Assembly (NCBI GenBank): GCA_043228905.1
Contig: JBHGNT010000022.1
Coordinates: forward strand, 4,030,001 to 4,094,000
Reading direction: 5' to 3'
From: Azolla caroliniana
Lineage: Eukaryota > Polypodiophyta
Length of the DNA: 64,000 nt
The notes under the pieces were generated by a model. It did no database searches and was not told where the DNA came from. It saw nothing but the letters and a program-made list of their open reading frames with translations. A program made the position numbers and the translations under genes. Shown here in pieces: positions 1-11,940 of this stretch (positions are counted from its first letter, which is position 1; the number at the start of each line of letters is the position of its first letter).

Positions 1-1446
1 GAGAGCTCAACACAAAATGGTTCGGAGGAGCTCGACCTAGAAGCGCTAATATGGGAGGCATGCGAGCTTGTGAAGGCAAAAATCGAAGCCAAAGAAGGGC
101 TTATTATGGAGTCGGGTCGGAGGCAATCGGAGGATGCGGAGGAAGAAGCCTCCCTAAATGTAGAAGACGGGGGCCAGGAGAGCGTACGACGGCGACATGG
201 GAGAGGGTGCGGAACAAGCGACCCTCTTGCCTTGCGATGAAGGGACGGCCATGGAGGCCGGTAACTACGGATTCGAGACATGGCGGCCGGAAACATCGAG
301 TGGGGAAGAGAGAAGCGGTGGTGCTAAGACCTTACACACACCGGCCCTAGAGGCTCTGGCGGTCGGCCCGAGTGCCGGCATGAGACCTAGAGTGACGAGC
401 GGTGGAGGCGGCAAGGCGGGCAACCGAGACGATGACATGGAAGAGACGGCGACAAGCGTAATCGAGGCTTGCGCGATCGGAGGCAGGGTAGCCGCGGACA
501 ACGACATCTAGATGGAGGCGGCTACGGACACAACGAGCGGCGGTGCTGGGTCCTTACCCACACCGGTCCTAGAGGCTACGGAGGCCGGCCCGAGTGCCGG
601 TGTGAGTCCTAGAGCGACGGGCGATAGCGGCGGCAAGGCGGGAAACCAAGACGACGACGAGGATTGTAGCGGACGGAGGCAAGACCCCTCGACACCGGGG
701 CCAGAGACTACGGCGGTTGCGCTCAAATGCCAACATAAGACCGGAGAGAAGGGCAGTAGCCGTGAGGAGGCGTGGCCCGGAGCGAACACATACGAAGATG
801 AGGATGCAGATGCCGGAACGGGCATATACAAGAGGACCGATGGAGAGGTCAGGAGTGGCAAAGAGGAGAGAGTCGGGGACCGACCCGACCGGAAGAAGAG
901 TGAAGCGGGGGTCGGTCAACCGGGCCCAAACCGAAAGAAGCCGGCAAGACCGGGATTGTTTGATCGACTCCTTACCGGCCGGTTACGGTTACGATGGGAG
1001 CCGGTGAGAGCGAGAAGGAGGCTAACCGGGCACGACGAGTACGGATCGGTGAGAGGCCGAGAGCAAGAGGGACCCTCCCCGCCTATTCTAGAGACTTTGG
1101 CAGTTGCGGATCAACATAAGACCGGAGAGATGGCGAGTGGTGGCGAGGAGTCGGAAGCCGGAGCTGACGAGGATACCGGAACGGGTATCCGATATGGAGT
1201 GACAAACGAGCGGGGCCAAGACGATAAGCCGGGGTCGGAAGGGGCTACGGCAACAAAGGGAAAAGAGGCCAACGCAGAGGTCGGCACTACGGTTGAAGAA
1301 GCATGTAACACGAAACATGCATTACAGCTTAAAACGGAGCATGCACTACGGCCAACAAAGGGCCAAGAAGCAAGCATGCACCCGGAAGAGCGGCAACGAG
1401 TGACCGGCAACGACAAACCGGTTGAGCCTTTGAGAGCCAAGCACGT
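1..1446 (+). mobile_element. Interior of a GC-rich B/D-type LTR element
   Basis: GC-rich, purine-biased sequence with phrases that recur in the interior of element B (12700-13960), such as the 'gggagagggtgcg' motif near 193 and 12776. An open frame of 341 codons runs from 512 to 1537, but it is low-complexity (rich in Gly, Glu, Arg, Thr), has no domain I recognise, and runs into the LTR that starts at 1447. I therefore read it as non-coding filler of a gag-only element rather than a gene. The left end of the element lies outside the window. Confidence 0.5.
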
Positions 1447-2142
1447 TGTCGTGAAGAAAACCGTCCCTAGGCGGAAACCGAGTGTAGCGTGTGTAAACCG
1501 GCCCTTACACCCGAGCACACTTTTCGTTGTATGGTAAGTAGGTAGGTACAAGTCAGCTAAAGTGAAATCCTAGGTAGCACGCATTCAATAGGGAGAGAAT
1601 CGAGGTGTATCTCTGTCCGAAAGGACAGAGAATTAATATGATGTAACGGATGATAACGGTCTCCCTCCTTGGGCTATAAAAGAGAGGGAGAGGAATGGAA
1701 AAGGTATCGCGCGTTAGAGAGGAGGAAGTGATGCCAGACTGAGACCGAGCTCTTCTCCTCTACCACTCTCCATAGCCATTTTGCGCAGGTTTTCGGGAGG
1801 CTGACTCTGCTCCGTGGAACGCCTGTGTGCTTCCAGCAGAGTCTCCATCTCGCCCTTCTATCTGCGTGTGAGTGAGCAGGCGTCGGTGTTCGCCTCGCCA
1901 GCCTGTTAGTTGTAACCGTCTTGATATATATATATATCTATATACATACGCATTGAGGTACTCGGACTTCTATACGTCTCGTTCTGCTGTGTTGTTGGAC
2001 TGTGATTCCTGTGTGCTCCCGTGTTTGTGCGTGTGCAAGTGCGTCCGTTGCCTTTCCGTTCTCCTCCTTCTCAACTATCTCTTGGTCCAAGACCCCGGTG
2101 ATCCCGCCTTTGTTCTTCACGCACGCGCGTAATAACGCGACA
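1447..2142 (+). repeat. LTR of the D family
   Basis: Begins TGTCGTGAAGAAAACC and ends CGACA. It aligns along its length with the reverse complements of 22330-23036 and 15933-16629. A TATA-like 'gctataaaagagagggag' lies near 1672, preceded by a hairpin-forming 'ctgtccgaaaggacag'. Directly after the end, ACCCGAC matches the inner part of the D/B primer-binding site, but the preceding TATTTGGTGA is missing. It is either a 5' LTR with a damaged primer site or a solo LTR. ACGT precedes it, as it does at D. Confidence 0.75.
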
Positions 2143-3087
2143 ACCCGACAAGAGATGGAGCGGTGAGTTGCCGGGATCGACGGATGAACGGAGAGCAAGG
2201 GAGAATCGAGGTGCACGTAATGAGGTCACCTAAGTCCCAAAGAATGAGCATGCATTCGGAGGAGCCGCAACGATTGATCGATGATGACGGTCGGATGAAG
2301 CCTTCGAGAGGCAAGCGCAGGACGAAGGACGGTGCGACAAGACGCCAAGATCGACGGAACGAGACGAGCGCAATCGCCAAGAGAATGAAGGGTCACGTAC
2401 TGTGAAGAGGAAACGGGGCATCCTAAAGGCTGTGTGCGGCCAAGCGGGCCAGGTGGACCAAGAGGGTGTACCTCGGGGCAAAGCGGCAACATCGGAGGTT
2501 GCGGAGGACACCGAAGACAAGAGCACCGACACGGATGTCGGGGAAGCAACGTACCTTTTTGAAAGGGTACGTAGAGCGGAGCGGAGTGCGAGACGTGCGA
2601 TGTGGCTGTGTAAGGGGCGAGGGACGAGCACGAGGATGATCGACAATGAAGTTCGGCGCGCGAAAGTGCCGAGTCGAGGAAGCGGCCGAGGCAAGACAAG
2701 CATGGACGAAGAGCACACGGTGCAATATCTGACAAATAGTCGGGAAGAACGAGGATTCGGTCCAAGGTCGCGCGCGAAAAACGAAGGAAGAAAAAGAGAG
2801 GTGTGCGAAGACCGGGTCTGGCGGACCGGGCGGAGACAGTGGTTCGGCGAACTCCGTCGAGTATGGTGGATCGGATGGAGCCGACAGTTCGAGAGCATAT
2901 GACGGATATGGCGGACCGAGAGGCTACGGTGGTCCATGCGGGACGGATGGGCTTGCTTGAAGTGGAAGACAAAGTCGGGCAAAGCTGGCAAAGACGCTAA
3001 GGATTCGGTTGACTGCCATGGCCGAAAATCTCACCTCTTTCCCCTTCTTGGCATATACCGGTGGATGTGCGGTTTGGTGGGGGCGAA
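2143..3087 (+). mobile_element. Interior remnant of a B-type element with polypurine tract
   Basis: 945 bp of GC-rich sequence. Around 2243-2330 it resembles 1372-1446 (the same 'gagcatgca..cgg' and 'gaagccttcgagag' phrasing), so it is related interior sequence. It ends in the polypurine tract 'ggtttggtgggggcgaa', which matches the tracts of B and D, directly before the LTR at 3088. The open frames here look like composition artefacts. I cannot tell whether it continues 1-1446 across the LTR at 1447 or belongs to a second element. Confidence 0.45.
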
Positions 3088-3883
3088 TGTTGTGAAGATT
3101 TTCGTCCATAGGGGGGAACCGGGGTGGAATGGGCAAGTCGGTGGTGTGCAACATGTGCAAACGTATACTAGGAAATAGTGTATAGAAATAAGAGGGGAAG
3201 ATTTATCCTACATTGTAAGGTCCCTCCCTCCTTGGGCTATAAAAGGTAGGGAGGGATCACTTATGAAGGGGTTGCCCATTCTGAGTTAGAAGGGTATACC
3301 ACTTAGGTCTAGGGGTTAGGTAGTATTCTTCCTCTTCATCTTATTCTTGTTCCCTTAAGGTTTGTACTTTGGGTCTTCACCCTCTTTCGTTTTAGGGTTT
3401 TGTCTTGGTTTCTTCTTCTTCTTCTTCTTCTTCTTCTTCCCCTTCGTGTTTGTTGAGGGTTTAGCCTGGCGAAGATCTTGTATGTTCTGTGAGGGTTTAC
3501 TTCAACTCGGCCTCCTATGCAAGACCCCGCTCGGCGCAATGAGCCCGTGAGCTCCCCAATGGCGACTTGACGGCAGACTGTTGTTGTGACCTAGCCTACC
3601 TCAGTTCGGCTCGGAGCCGGAGATGTAACTCACTCTTGTAATATATATATATATGTTTGGTTGTGCACATCCGCGTCTTTGGTGGTGTCGGGAGTTTCTC
3701 CCCCTTTTGTTTCTGTACATAAGAGTCGGTGTTGCGCGCAAGCTCTCTCCCTCACTCTCTCTCTCGTGTTCGGTTGCCATCCAGGCTGTGTCCGGTGTCG
3801 GTTTTCTTGGCGTCCCTCTTCTCCCTCGTCCGAGACCCTCGTGGTCCCGCCCCTTCTACACGCACGCGTGTAGCAACACGACA
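3088..3883 (+). repeat. 3' LTR of the B family (diverged)
   Basis: Begins TGTTGTGAAG after a polypurine tract and ends with CGACA. It shares with B's LTRs (11067-11904, 13962-14781) the 'gctataaaaggtagggag' TATA region, the 'gggttgcccatt' and 'gggtatacc' blocks, the 'caagaccccgctcggcgc' block and a CT-rich 3' part. It contains (CTT)n at 3411-3440 and (TA)n near 3642. It abuts Copia-1 sequence at 3884, so this element inserted inside Copia-1. Confidence 0.75.
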
Positions 3884-5581
3884 CCGGACAATATCCCGAA
3901 TTGGATTCGGATTCGGAACAAATAGAGGAACCGGTAGTCAGAAACCAAGGACGGAAATATCCTCTCCGAAAGAGAAGAGCCCCCCGGAGATTTCCAGATG
4001 CAGAGCATGTGTTGCTAACCGATGAGGGGGAGCCGGAAAGCTTCGAAGAAGCAAAGAGAGACACCTACAACCGCAAGTGGTTGAGTGCCATGCAACATTA
4101 GATGGATTCCCTGCATGAGAACCACACATATGAACTGACGGAGTTGCCGAAATGGAAGAGAGCACTCCGGAACAAGTGGGTGTACAAGCTGAAACCGGGA
4201 GATGCCGGAAATCCACCAAGGTATAAGGCCTGAATCGTGGTGTGGTGAAGGGCTTCCAACAGAAGAAAGGAATGGACTTCGATGAGATCTTTGCCCCGGT
4301 AGTAAAGATGACATCCATCCGGATGGTATTGGGCATAACAACAAGCATGGACCTCGAGGCAGAGCACCTAGACGTCAAGACGTCATTCCTACATGGCGAC
4401 CTCGAAGAAGAAATCTACATGCATCAACCGGAAGGATTTGAGAAGAAAGGGAAGGAGCACCTCCTGTGTCGGCTGAAAAAGACATTATATGGATTGAAGC
4501 AAGCCCCCCGGCAATGGTACCACAAAACACAAGCCGATCACTACATGTTTGTGAATAAATTTGACGGAGGAGATTTCTTAATACTCCTCCTATATGTGGA
4601 TGATATGTTGATCGTCGGACGAGACCAAGTCAAGATACAGATGTTGAAGAAGGCTCTGAACCGGACCTTCTGAATGAAAGATTTGGGTTCAACAAGACAG
4701 ATAATGGGAATACACATCATCTGGGACCGGTCGAAGAAGCTATTGTGGTTGTCACAGGAGAAGTACGTGACAAAGGTACTCCAAAGGTTCAACATGTCGG
4801 AGGCGAAACTGGTCAAATCGACACTTCCAGCAAATTGCAAGTTGTCCGGAAACCAAAGCCCAAAGACAAAGGCAGAGAAGTCGGATATGACGAAGATACC
4901 ATATGCCTCTACAATCGGAAGCTTGATGCACGCGATGGTATGTACCTGGCCGGATATCAGATATGCGGTCGGAGTGGTGAGCCGGTTCATGAGCAATCCC
5001 GGAAAAGAACACTAGAACGCGGTCAAGTGGATACTCTAGTATCTGAAAGGCACCGCGAGTATGTGCCTCCGGTTCGGCTCTAGTAATCCCCAACTTGACG
5101 GATTCACGGATTCGGATATGTCGGCTGATGCGGATACTAGTCGGTCGACATCCAGATATGTCATAACTTATGCAGGGGGAGATGTCTTGTGGCAATCGAG
5201 GTTGCAGAAGACGATTGCGTTGTAAACCACGGAGGCAGAGTACATGGCAACTGTGGAAGCCAACAAGGAGATAATCTGGATGAAGGACTTCATCGGATAG
5301 CTAGGGATCCAACAAGAGGAATACCAGATCTACTATGACATTCAAAGTGCCATCCACCTTGCAAAGAACATGGCCTACCATTCCCGGACGAAACATATCC
5401 AACGGAGGTACCATTGGATCCGAGAGAGAGTAGAAGATCAAGAGTTCGTGCTAACGAAGATCCACACGGAGGAGAAGGGTCAGATATGCTGACCAAGGTG
5501 TTGACGACCGACAAGTTGAACGCGTGCTGAAAGCAGATCGGGCTAACGAGACATCCCATGCCGGAGTGAAGGGGGAGATTG
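3884..5581 (+). pseudogene. Copia-1 pol remnant (integrase tail, RT, RNase H)
   Basis: 3' part of a Tork-like Ty1/copia polyprotein, closely related to Copia-2 (27990-29735). It starts in the linker after integrase, then reads into reverse transcriptase with the catalytic YVDD near 4590, then RNase H up to a polypurine tract (gaagggggagatt) ending at 5580. It is dead: there is a TAG at 4099-4101, a frame break near 4230-4242, a TGA near 4672 and several stops in RNase H. The 5' part is cut off by the LTR ending at 3883. Its own 3' LTR is displaced to 32110-32605 by insertion of element C. Confidence 0.88.
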
Positions 5582-5964
5582 TGTCAAGAATAGTACTGAG
5601 ACAGAGAAGAAATTAGTACTAAGAGAGGAATATTAGTACTAAGAGGAATAGAGGGTGTAGAACACTCGAGAGAAGGATAGAGAGTGAGTGAGAGAGTGAG
5701 TGAGAGAGTGAGAGATCGAGGGAGAGAAAATGATGATGCCGACGATATATTATGTGAGAAGAATATACAAGGAATGCTAAGAGGCTTAAGATTGGCGTTG
5801 AACCGATTTGGTTCAAAATAATGCCTTGTGCCTCCTTTTATAGTGTTCTCAAGAGTAGTCCTGAAGCTTCTAGAATGTTCCAGAGAAATCTGGAATATAC
5901 ATTAATTTTCTATAGTAAAACTTAAATAAAAATAATATCCTACGTATTACAATAGTAAAAATAA

Positions 5965-6556
5965 TCTGGAATATGTCTCTCTAGTGGGAGGAGGAACCGA
6001 CTATCCCGAAGTTGTTGACAGTCGATGACTACGAGGAGCCGACTGATCTGACCAAGGAGTGCCGACAGTCGAAGACAGGGAAGATCCTACTGTTCGGAAA
6101 GCCGACAGTTGAAAACAGTGAGTCAATTATTTGATAGTTCAACTATTATTATTATAGCAATAATAATAATGATACGTAGTAGAGGCTACATTTGTAAATA
6201 GCCCATACAGTGTATAAGTATAAATACACTTAGGGCAAAACGTGTAGATTGTAGAACAGAAGTAGCGGGAGAGCGTGTGAGACAGAGAGAGTGAGTGTGA
6301 GCAGCGCCATAGTAGCTGTGTGCGTAACAGCAGACGTCAAGAGCCCTGCGTGGCTGATACACTCGAAGGATCGTTGTAACATTCTGTGTTGTATATCCAC
6401 TATACATAGTGAAGTTCTGTTCCCGTGGTTTTCTCCTGTTTTAGGGTTCCCACGTTAAATCTCTGTGCACCATTGTTTGTCCTTTCCTTTCTGGCATATC
6501 TGTGATTCATATTTCAGCACAGTTCATTTATTGTGATTTGACCGAACGATTTCTCA
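5965..6556 (+). repeat. Copia-type LTR inserted in the 3' LTR of C
   Basis: Absent from the other LTR copy of C. It shares with 53829-54295 the blocks 'ggaatatgtc', 'cccatacagtgtataag' and 'tataaatacac' (TATA region), and it has the '...gtggttttctcctgtttt agggttcccacgtta' type 3' end common to the Copia LTRs here. It ends in CTCAACA. No interior follows, so it is best read as a solo LTR. The left edge is blurred and I could not see a convincing TSD. Confidence 0.6.
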
Positions 6557-6628
6557 ACAAGTGCAATGGTCAAGAGCTCGATCCATATAACATAAGGTTA
6601 TGGGTTCGAGACTTGCCATATCATGACA
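6557..6628 (+). promoter_or_regulatory. tRNA/SINE-like pol III box motif in LTR of C
   Basis: The outer end of C's LTR, read on the plus strand (antisense to C), contains 'atggtcaagagctcga', similar to a D-arm/A-box, and about 35 bp later 'gggttcgagacttgcc', which contains the B-box core GGTTCGA. The same arrangement is present at 32037-32109. It is not a complete tRNA: I cannot pair a proper acceptor stem. Function is inferred only. Confidence 0.35.
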
Positions 6629-6641
6629 CTATCCCCCCTTT
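6629..6641 (-). other. Polypurine tract of element C
   Basis: On the minus strand AAAGGGGGGATAG lies directly before TGTCATGATATGG, the start of the 3' LTR. This is the expected plus-strand primer position. Confidence 0.8.
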
Positions 6642-6661
6642 AAAATGACGAGTGGCACGAG

Positions 6662-9114
6662 TCATTTTAGATTATCTGGATATTGAAGATGGAAGTCTTC
6701 AAGAAGAGCACGAGCATTGGTCACATTCTCTATTGGTTCCCAAGTACGCTCGTTGGGACTATATCCTAGCCAATCCACTAAATAGTAGAGGTTGTTGCGA
6801 AAAATCTTGGAATCGAGGATGGCGGAAACCTCGTACTCAGGTCCATCTTCAAGTTCGATCGGGGGTGGAGGTTGTGGAATACGTCCTAGGATGGTGCTGT
6901 CTTGATAGGATTTGAGGAGAGAACTATGAAACACCGGATGTATGGGAAGTTGCGGGGGTAGATCGAGACAAAAAGTGACATCATTAATCTTTCCGATAAT
7001 ACGGAAAGGACCTAATTGTCGATAATCCAACTTCTCGCATGGGGAAGTAGTCTTGATGTGTCATCGTAGTAGCCCTACCCGATCTCCAATGTTAAAACTG
7101 GATGGAAGCCGATGATGATCCGTGTAAACCTTGTGTGTTTGTTGAGCTTGTTGTAGATGAGTAGATAAATCTGCTTGTATCTTCCGTAACCGCTCCAAAC
7201 GATCCTCTGCGCAAGGACTTGTGGGTAACTCTGGGGTTTCAAATACACACCACTGGGGGTGACAACCCGTATAAGCATAAAATGGCGTAACTTTAGTTGA
7301 TGAGTGGACAGAGTTATTATAGGCAAATTCGGCGAAGTGGAGAATATCCGCCCAGACATCCTGATGATAGCTTAGAAAGCACCGAAGATACTGCTCCAAC
7401 ATTTGATTTGTTCGTTCTGCTTGGCCGTCGGTTTGCGGGTGGTAGCCGGAGGAGAGGTTACAAGTGACCTTGAGCATTTTAAAAATGTGCTTCCACAATT
7501 TCGAGAGCAACTGGGGTCCACGGTCGTTGATGATATTATCAGGAAGGCCATGATGCCGACATACTTCACGCATGACAATTTCAGCGGTTTCTTCACTAAA
7601 GATTTCCTTAGTACATGGCAGGAAATGAGCCATCTTCGTATATCGATCTACTACTGTTAAAATCGCATTGAATCCCTTAGAGACTGGAAGATCTGTGATG
7701 AAATCTAGAGCAATGGATTGCCACGTCTTGCTTGGAATTGGTAATGGTTCTAATAAACCATTTGGATGATGCCTTGGCATTTTTGCTCTACAACATGTAT
7801 CACAAGTCCGAACAAAATCTTCGACAAATTGTCGCATACAGGGCCACCAGATTGATCGTTGTACTAAATCTAATGTCTTAGTACTACCAAAATGCCCAGC
7901 TATACATGTGTCACGACAGTTTTGGACTACTCAAAGGCGGCAAGAACCATTAGGAACATACAAGAGTTTCTCAAAGAATAGTAATCCATCATGACATTCG
8001 AATTGTCGATAGTCCGTACCTAGTTGTTGCGACTGTGAACAAGATGCTCAAGAGGGATCAATTTGTGCTAGAATGGCTTGGGCGAAAGCATCTTTCTTTA
8101 AGTCCTCACGTATGGTATCGATAACGTGGGAATCCAAGGGCATGCCGAAGACCTGTGTTGCTTGCAGTCGTGCCGGTTCCAAGATTACTTGCTTTTGGTT
8201 ATCGAAAGCTGGCTCGCCGGGACGCGGTGCTAGATACGAACATCATGATAATACATATGCCTTCCCTTGGTGCTTCCCCAGACGATATGTAATTTTGAAG
8301 TCGAAATGCGTGAGGAATTGGGCCCACCGAGCTTGAGGTCGATTTAACACTCTGAAAGTAGGCAAGGTTTCTATGATCACTGAATATGGTGACTTGATGA
8401 GAGGATCCCTCTAGAAAATGCCTCCATTGCGTAAAAGAGTCCACTATTGCTAATAGCTCCTTATCATGAATTTCATAGTTGATTTCGGCGGTGTCAAACT
8501 TGCGTGAGTGGAAAGCCACAGGATGTAGCTTTTCATCATTACCTTGTTGTGACAGAATGCATCCACTTCCATGATGAATGGTTTTTCCGGATCAACGTAA
8601 GCTAGAATAGGAGCCGATGTAAATGCCTTCTTAAGATTCTCAAAAGCCATGTCCACTTCTTCAGACCAAACGAACGATTGTCCCTTCTTAGTAAGTTGTG
8701 TGAGAGGCACAACAAGGTTTGAGTAATCCTGTATAAACTTGCGGTAGAAATTGGCAAAGCCTAAAAAGCATTGCACATCTCACAACGAACGCGGTGTTTG
8801 CCACTCTACCACCGTTTCGACCTTAGCTGGATCCATGGAAATGCCTTCCGAGGAGATGACATAGCCTAGAAATTCCACCTGGTTGCACCAGAAACTACAT
8901 TTTTCCAACTTTGCATAAAGACCATGTTCTCAAAGTCGTTTTAGTACTAACAGTACATGAGAATCATACTCGTCTTGGGTCTTCGAATAAACCAGTAGAT
9001 CATCCAAATAGATAATCAAACAAACATCCAAGAGATCTCGGAATATATCATTTGGCATGTGCTACAAGACTGTTGGCGCATTAGTGAGGCCGAACGGCAT
9101 GACCATATACTCTG
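6662..9114 (-). pseudogene. Element C pol, 3' part: RT end, RNase H, integrase, chromodomain
   Basis: Read on the minus strand from 9114 down. The reverse transcriptase second half has YLDD at 8999-9010. Then come RNase H (about 8776-8199, with DxFCH and DHRN-type motifs), an integrase zinc-binding region and D,D,E core (7837-7061; DFITDLPVS, the DRGPQL segment and TDGQAERTNQ), the GPxRI region (about 7010), and a C-terminal chromodomain (about 6850-6662; YLVDWLGY and TWEP motifs). The chromodomain places it among the chromoviruses, whose chromodomain steers integration toward marked chromatin (family knowledge). Stops and frame changes near 7060, 8199, 8450 and 8776 show that it is inactive. 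RT is cut by F at 9115. Confidence 0.88.
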
Positions 9115-10651
9115 ACAAGAACACACGCTCCCGATGAACAACGCTCGGCCACAACCGAGCTTAGAATCAAAACACAGAAAAACGGGGAATGAATGCACGA
9201 CACAATGGAGAGAAGAGAACACATGATGTTAACGTGGAAAACCCAAACTAGGGAAAAAACCACGGCAGCCCACAGACTGCAAACTATCACTATGTCAGAA
9301 TGTACAAATGGTAAAGCATCGAAGCAACGACCTCGAGCTTTCTATCTTCGCCACAGGCGGCGGTTACAACAGAGGCAACAACCTCTTCCTCTCTCTCACT
9401 CTCTCTATACACAGTTGCGCACTCTAATCTTGCGCCAACAAGAATGAAAACACATTAATAATTTCTTTGTTTGCCCTAAGTCATATTTATACTAATATGA
9501 CTTTTCGGCTATTTACAAATATAGCCCCGATGGACTCTCAGAAACATATTTACAAATATGTCCGTTCATCCGGTGAGCACTCCTCATCGGGCCTGCATCA
9601 TCCGGCTCTTGCCGGGCACTTGTCATCCGGTTCTCACCGGGTCTTCCGTAGTCGGGTACTCTTCATCCGGTTCTCACCGGGTCTTCACCATTCGACTCAT
9701 GTCGGGTACTCGTCATCCGGTTCTCACCGGGTCTTCCGTTGTCGGGTACTTCTCATCCAGTTCTCACCGGGTCTTCCGTTTGACGGGAACTCAACGCTCC
9801 CTATATGCAACGCTCGGCCACAACCGAGCTTAGGATCATACACAGAAAACGGGAAATAAAACACGACACAAAGAAGAGGAAGATACACAAGAGGTTTACG
9901 TGAAAAACCCCAAACTAAGGGAAAAAACCACGGCAGCCCACAGGCTGCAAACTGTCACTATGTAAGAATGTACAACAGTGAGTTCACTGAGGCAACGACC
10001 TCGTGCTCACAGATCTTCGCCACATGCGGCGGTTACAACAGAGGCAACGACCTCTTTCTCTCTCTCTCTCTCTCTCTGTACAATTACGCACACTCTCTAT
10101 TCTTGCACCAACAAGAAATGAACAACAACAAACACATATTTGCCCTAAGTCATATTTATACTAATATGACTTTTCGGCTATTTACAAATATAGCCTCGAT
10201 GGGCTCTCAGAAACATATTTACGAATATGTCTCTTCCTCCGGTTCTCACCGGGTCTGCGTCATCCGGCTCTCCGTAGCCGGGTACTCCTCATCTGGTTCT
10301 CACCGGGCCTACACCATCCGGCTCTCCATAGCCGGGTACTCCTCATCCGGTTCACACCGGGTCTGCACCATCCGGCTCTCCGTAGCCGGGTACTCCTCAT
10401 CCGGTTCACTCCGGGTTTGCACCATCCGGCTCTCCGTAGCCGGGTACTCCTCATCCGGTTCACATTGGGTCTGCACCATCCGGCTCACTGAAGCCGGGTA
10501 CTCCTCATCCGGTTTCGGCCGAGGCCTATCGGCCGAGACCGAGATTGTTCGTCGGCACTGTTCTTCTCCCTTCCCATCCGGAGGGACCTGTCTCCCAACA
10601 CCGTTGTCGGGTACTTCTCACTTCCCATCCGGAGAGACCTGTTTCCTAACA
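9115..10651 (-). mobile_element. Element F: two adjoining Copia LTRs without an interior
   Basis: Inserted in C's RT with a perfect 5-bp TSD, TACTC, at 9110-9114 and 10652-10656. On the minus strand a full LTR (10651 to 9781, TGTTAGGAAACAGG... to ...CCCGTCA) is followed directly by the 3' two thirds of a second LTR (9780 to 9115, ending CTTGTCA). Both belong to the Copia-2 LTR family and carry the 54-bp-type U3 repeat. The two LTRs differ far more from each other than Copia-2's pair does. There is no primer site, gag or pol. Its flanks rejoin C's RT reading in register. Confidence 0.82.
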
Positions 10652-11066
10652 TACTCAAAGTGCTCATATATGGTTCGAAATGCGGTCTTCCATTCATCTC
10701 CTAGTCGGATTCGTATTAGATTATATGCTCCCCGTAAGTCGATCTTCGTGAAGAACCTTGCACCATTGATCCGTTCTAAAAGACTTGAGATCAGGGGAAG
10801 TGCATACCTATTTCTGATGGTGACCTTATTCAAGCCACGGTAATCTACAATGAGACGAAGTGATCCATCCTTTTTCTTGATGAAGAAAATGGGTGTGCCA
10901 ACTGGAGATTTCGAATGCCAAATGAAACCATTTTCCAAATTCTCCTCTATATACGCTCGAAGGACTTCTAGCTCGGTTGGTGACAAATTGTAGATCGGTC
11001 CCAATGGTGGCTCTTTTCCTGTTGTAAATCGATGGGGCAATCATATGGTCGGTGGTGAAGAAGCGT
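10652..11066 (-). pseudogene. Element C pol: RT first half
   Basis: The minus-strand frame 11040-10652 reads the reverse transcriptase start: the [10 protein letters not shown] segment, the [16 protein letters not shown] motif, VDYRGLN, and the [12 protein letters not shown] motif with the first catalytic Asp. It stops at F's insertion point just after the HFEYV motif and continues at 9114. It is interrupted upstream at 11066 by element B. Confidence 0.88.
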
Positions 11067-11608
11067 TGTCGTGGAGAAAACCGTCCCTAGACGGAATCGA
11101 AGAATATCGGGAGAATCGGCGATGTGCACCATGTGCACTTACCCTTGTAAAAACGTGTGAATAATAGGAGTTAAGTAGGGACAGAGGATCCATGTATAAG
11201 GGATTTATCCCACATTGTAACGGATCTCCCTCCTTGTTCTATAAAAGGAAGGGAGCGCCTCTTGTGAAAGGGTTGCCCATTTTGATTCGTAAGGGTATAC
11301 CGTTTTGTGTTTTCCTTTCTAGGGTTAGCTTCATTCTTCCTTCTTCTTTGTCTTCTCCTTCTCGAGAAAACGAGTTGCAGTTATGGCGGCAAAGCTGTTA
11401 GGTTAGCTTCTCTTCTTGTGAGCGTAGCCGGCTCATGGCCGTGGTAGTATCTTTCCCCCTTTGTAGGGTTACTTCGGCTCGGCCTCCTGTGCAAGACCCC
11501 GCTCGGCGCGACAAGCCCAAGAGCTCCCCGACGGCTTGGCGGCAGGCATCTGTTGCGACCTAGCTTACCTCAGTCCGATTCGGGGCCGGAGTTGTAACTC
11601 TTCCATTG

Positions 11609-11646
<38 letters not shown>

Positions 11647-11745
11647 GGTTGTGCACATCTGTGTCTCTGGTAGTGTCGGGTGTTTCCACCCCTTTTATTT
11701 CCTGTGCATAAGAGTCGGTGTAGCGCGCACGTTCTCTCTCTCTCT

Positions 11746-11787
<42 letters not shown>

Positions 11788-11904
11788 CCATGTTCGGTCA
11801 CTTCCAGGACGTGTCCGGAATCGTCTTCTCGGCATCCCTTCCTTTCTCGTCCGAGACCCTCGTGGTCCCGCCCCTTCTATACGCACGCGCGTAATAACGC
11901 GACA
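11067..11904 (+). repeat. 5' LTR of element B
   Basis: 838 bp, TGTCGTGGAGAAAACC to AACGCGACA. TATA-like 'ctataaaaggaagggag' lies near 11240. There are (TA)n at about 11611-11642 and (CT)n at about 11751-11783. It differs from the 3' LTR mainly in microsatellite length and scattered substitutions. Confidence 0.88.
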
Positions 11905-11908
11905 TATT

Positions 11909-11926
11909 TGGTGAACCCGACGTGAA
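11909..11926 (+). other. Primer-binding site of element B
   Basis: TGGTGAACCCGACGTGAA, four bases after the 5' LTR. The same sequence occurs on the minus strand next to D's 5' LTR (22307-22326). It starts with TGG, the complement of a tRNA CCA end. I could not assign the tRNA. Confidence 0.8.
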
Positions 11927-11940
11927 GGGCGGCAAGGAGG

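Larger units (their letters stand above)
5582..6628 (-). repeat. 3' LTR of element C, interrupted
   Basis: Matches 24104-24197 and 31784-32109, which together form the 5' LTR. The parts are 5582 to about 5964 and 6557-6628, separated by a foreign Copia-type LTR. The shared blocks include 'gattggcgttgaaccg', 'gccttgtgcctccttttata' and the terminal 'gccatatcatgaca'. On the minus strand it directly follows the polypurine tract at 6629-6641. Confidence 0.85.

Noticed and set aside
512-1537. 341-codon open frame as a host or element protein
   Set aside because: Low-complexity composition, no domain, no homologous frame in element B, and it crosses into the LTR at 1447.
3881-5585. The LTR starting at 5582 as Copia-1's own 3' LTR
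   Set aside because: It follows Copia-1's polypurine tract, but the same LTR flanks C's gag at 24104, and Copia-1's true LTR resumes at 32110 after a matching GATT duplication.
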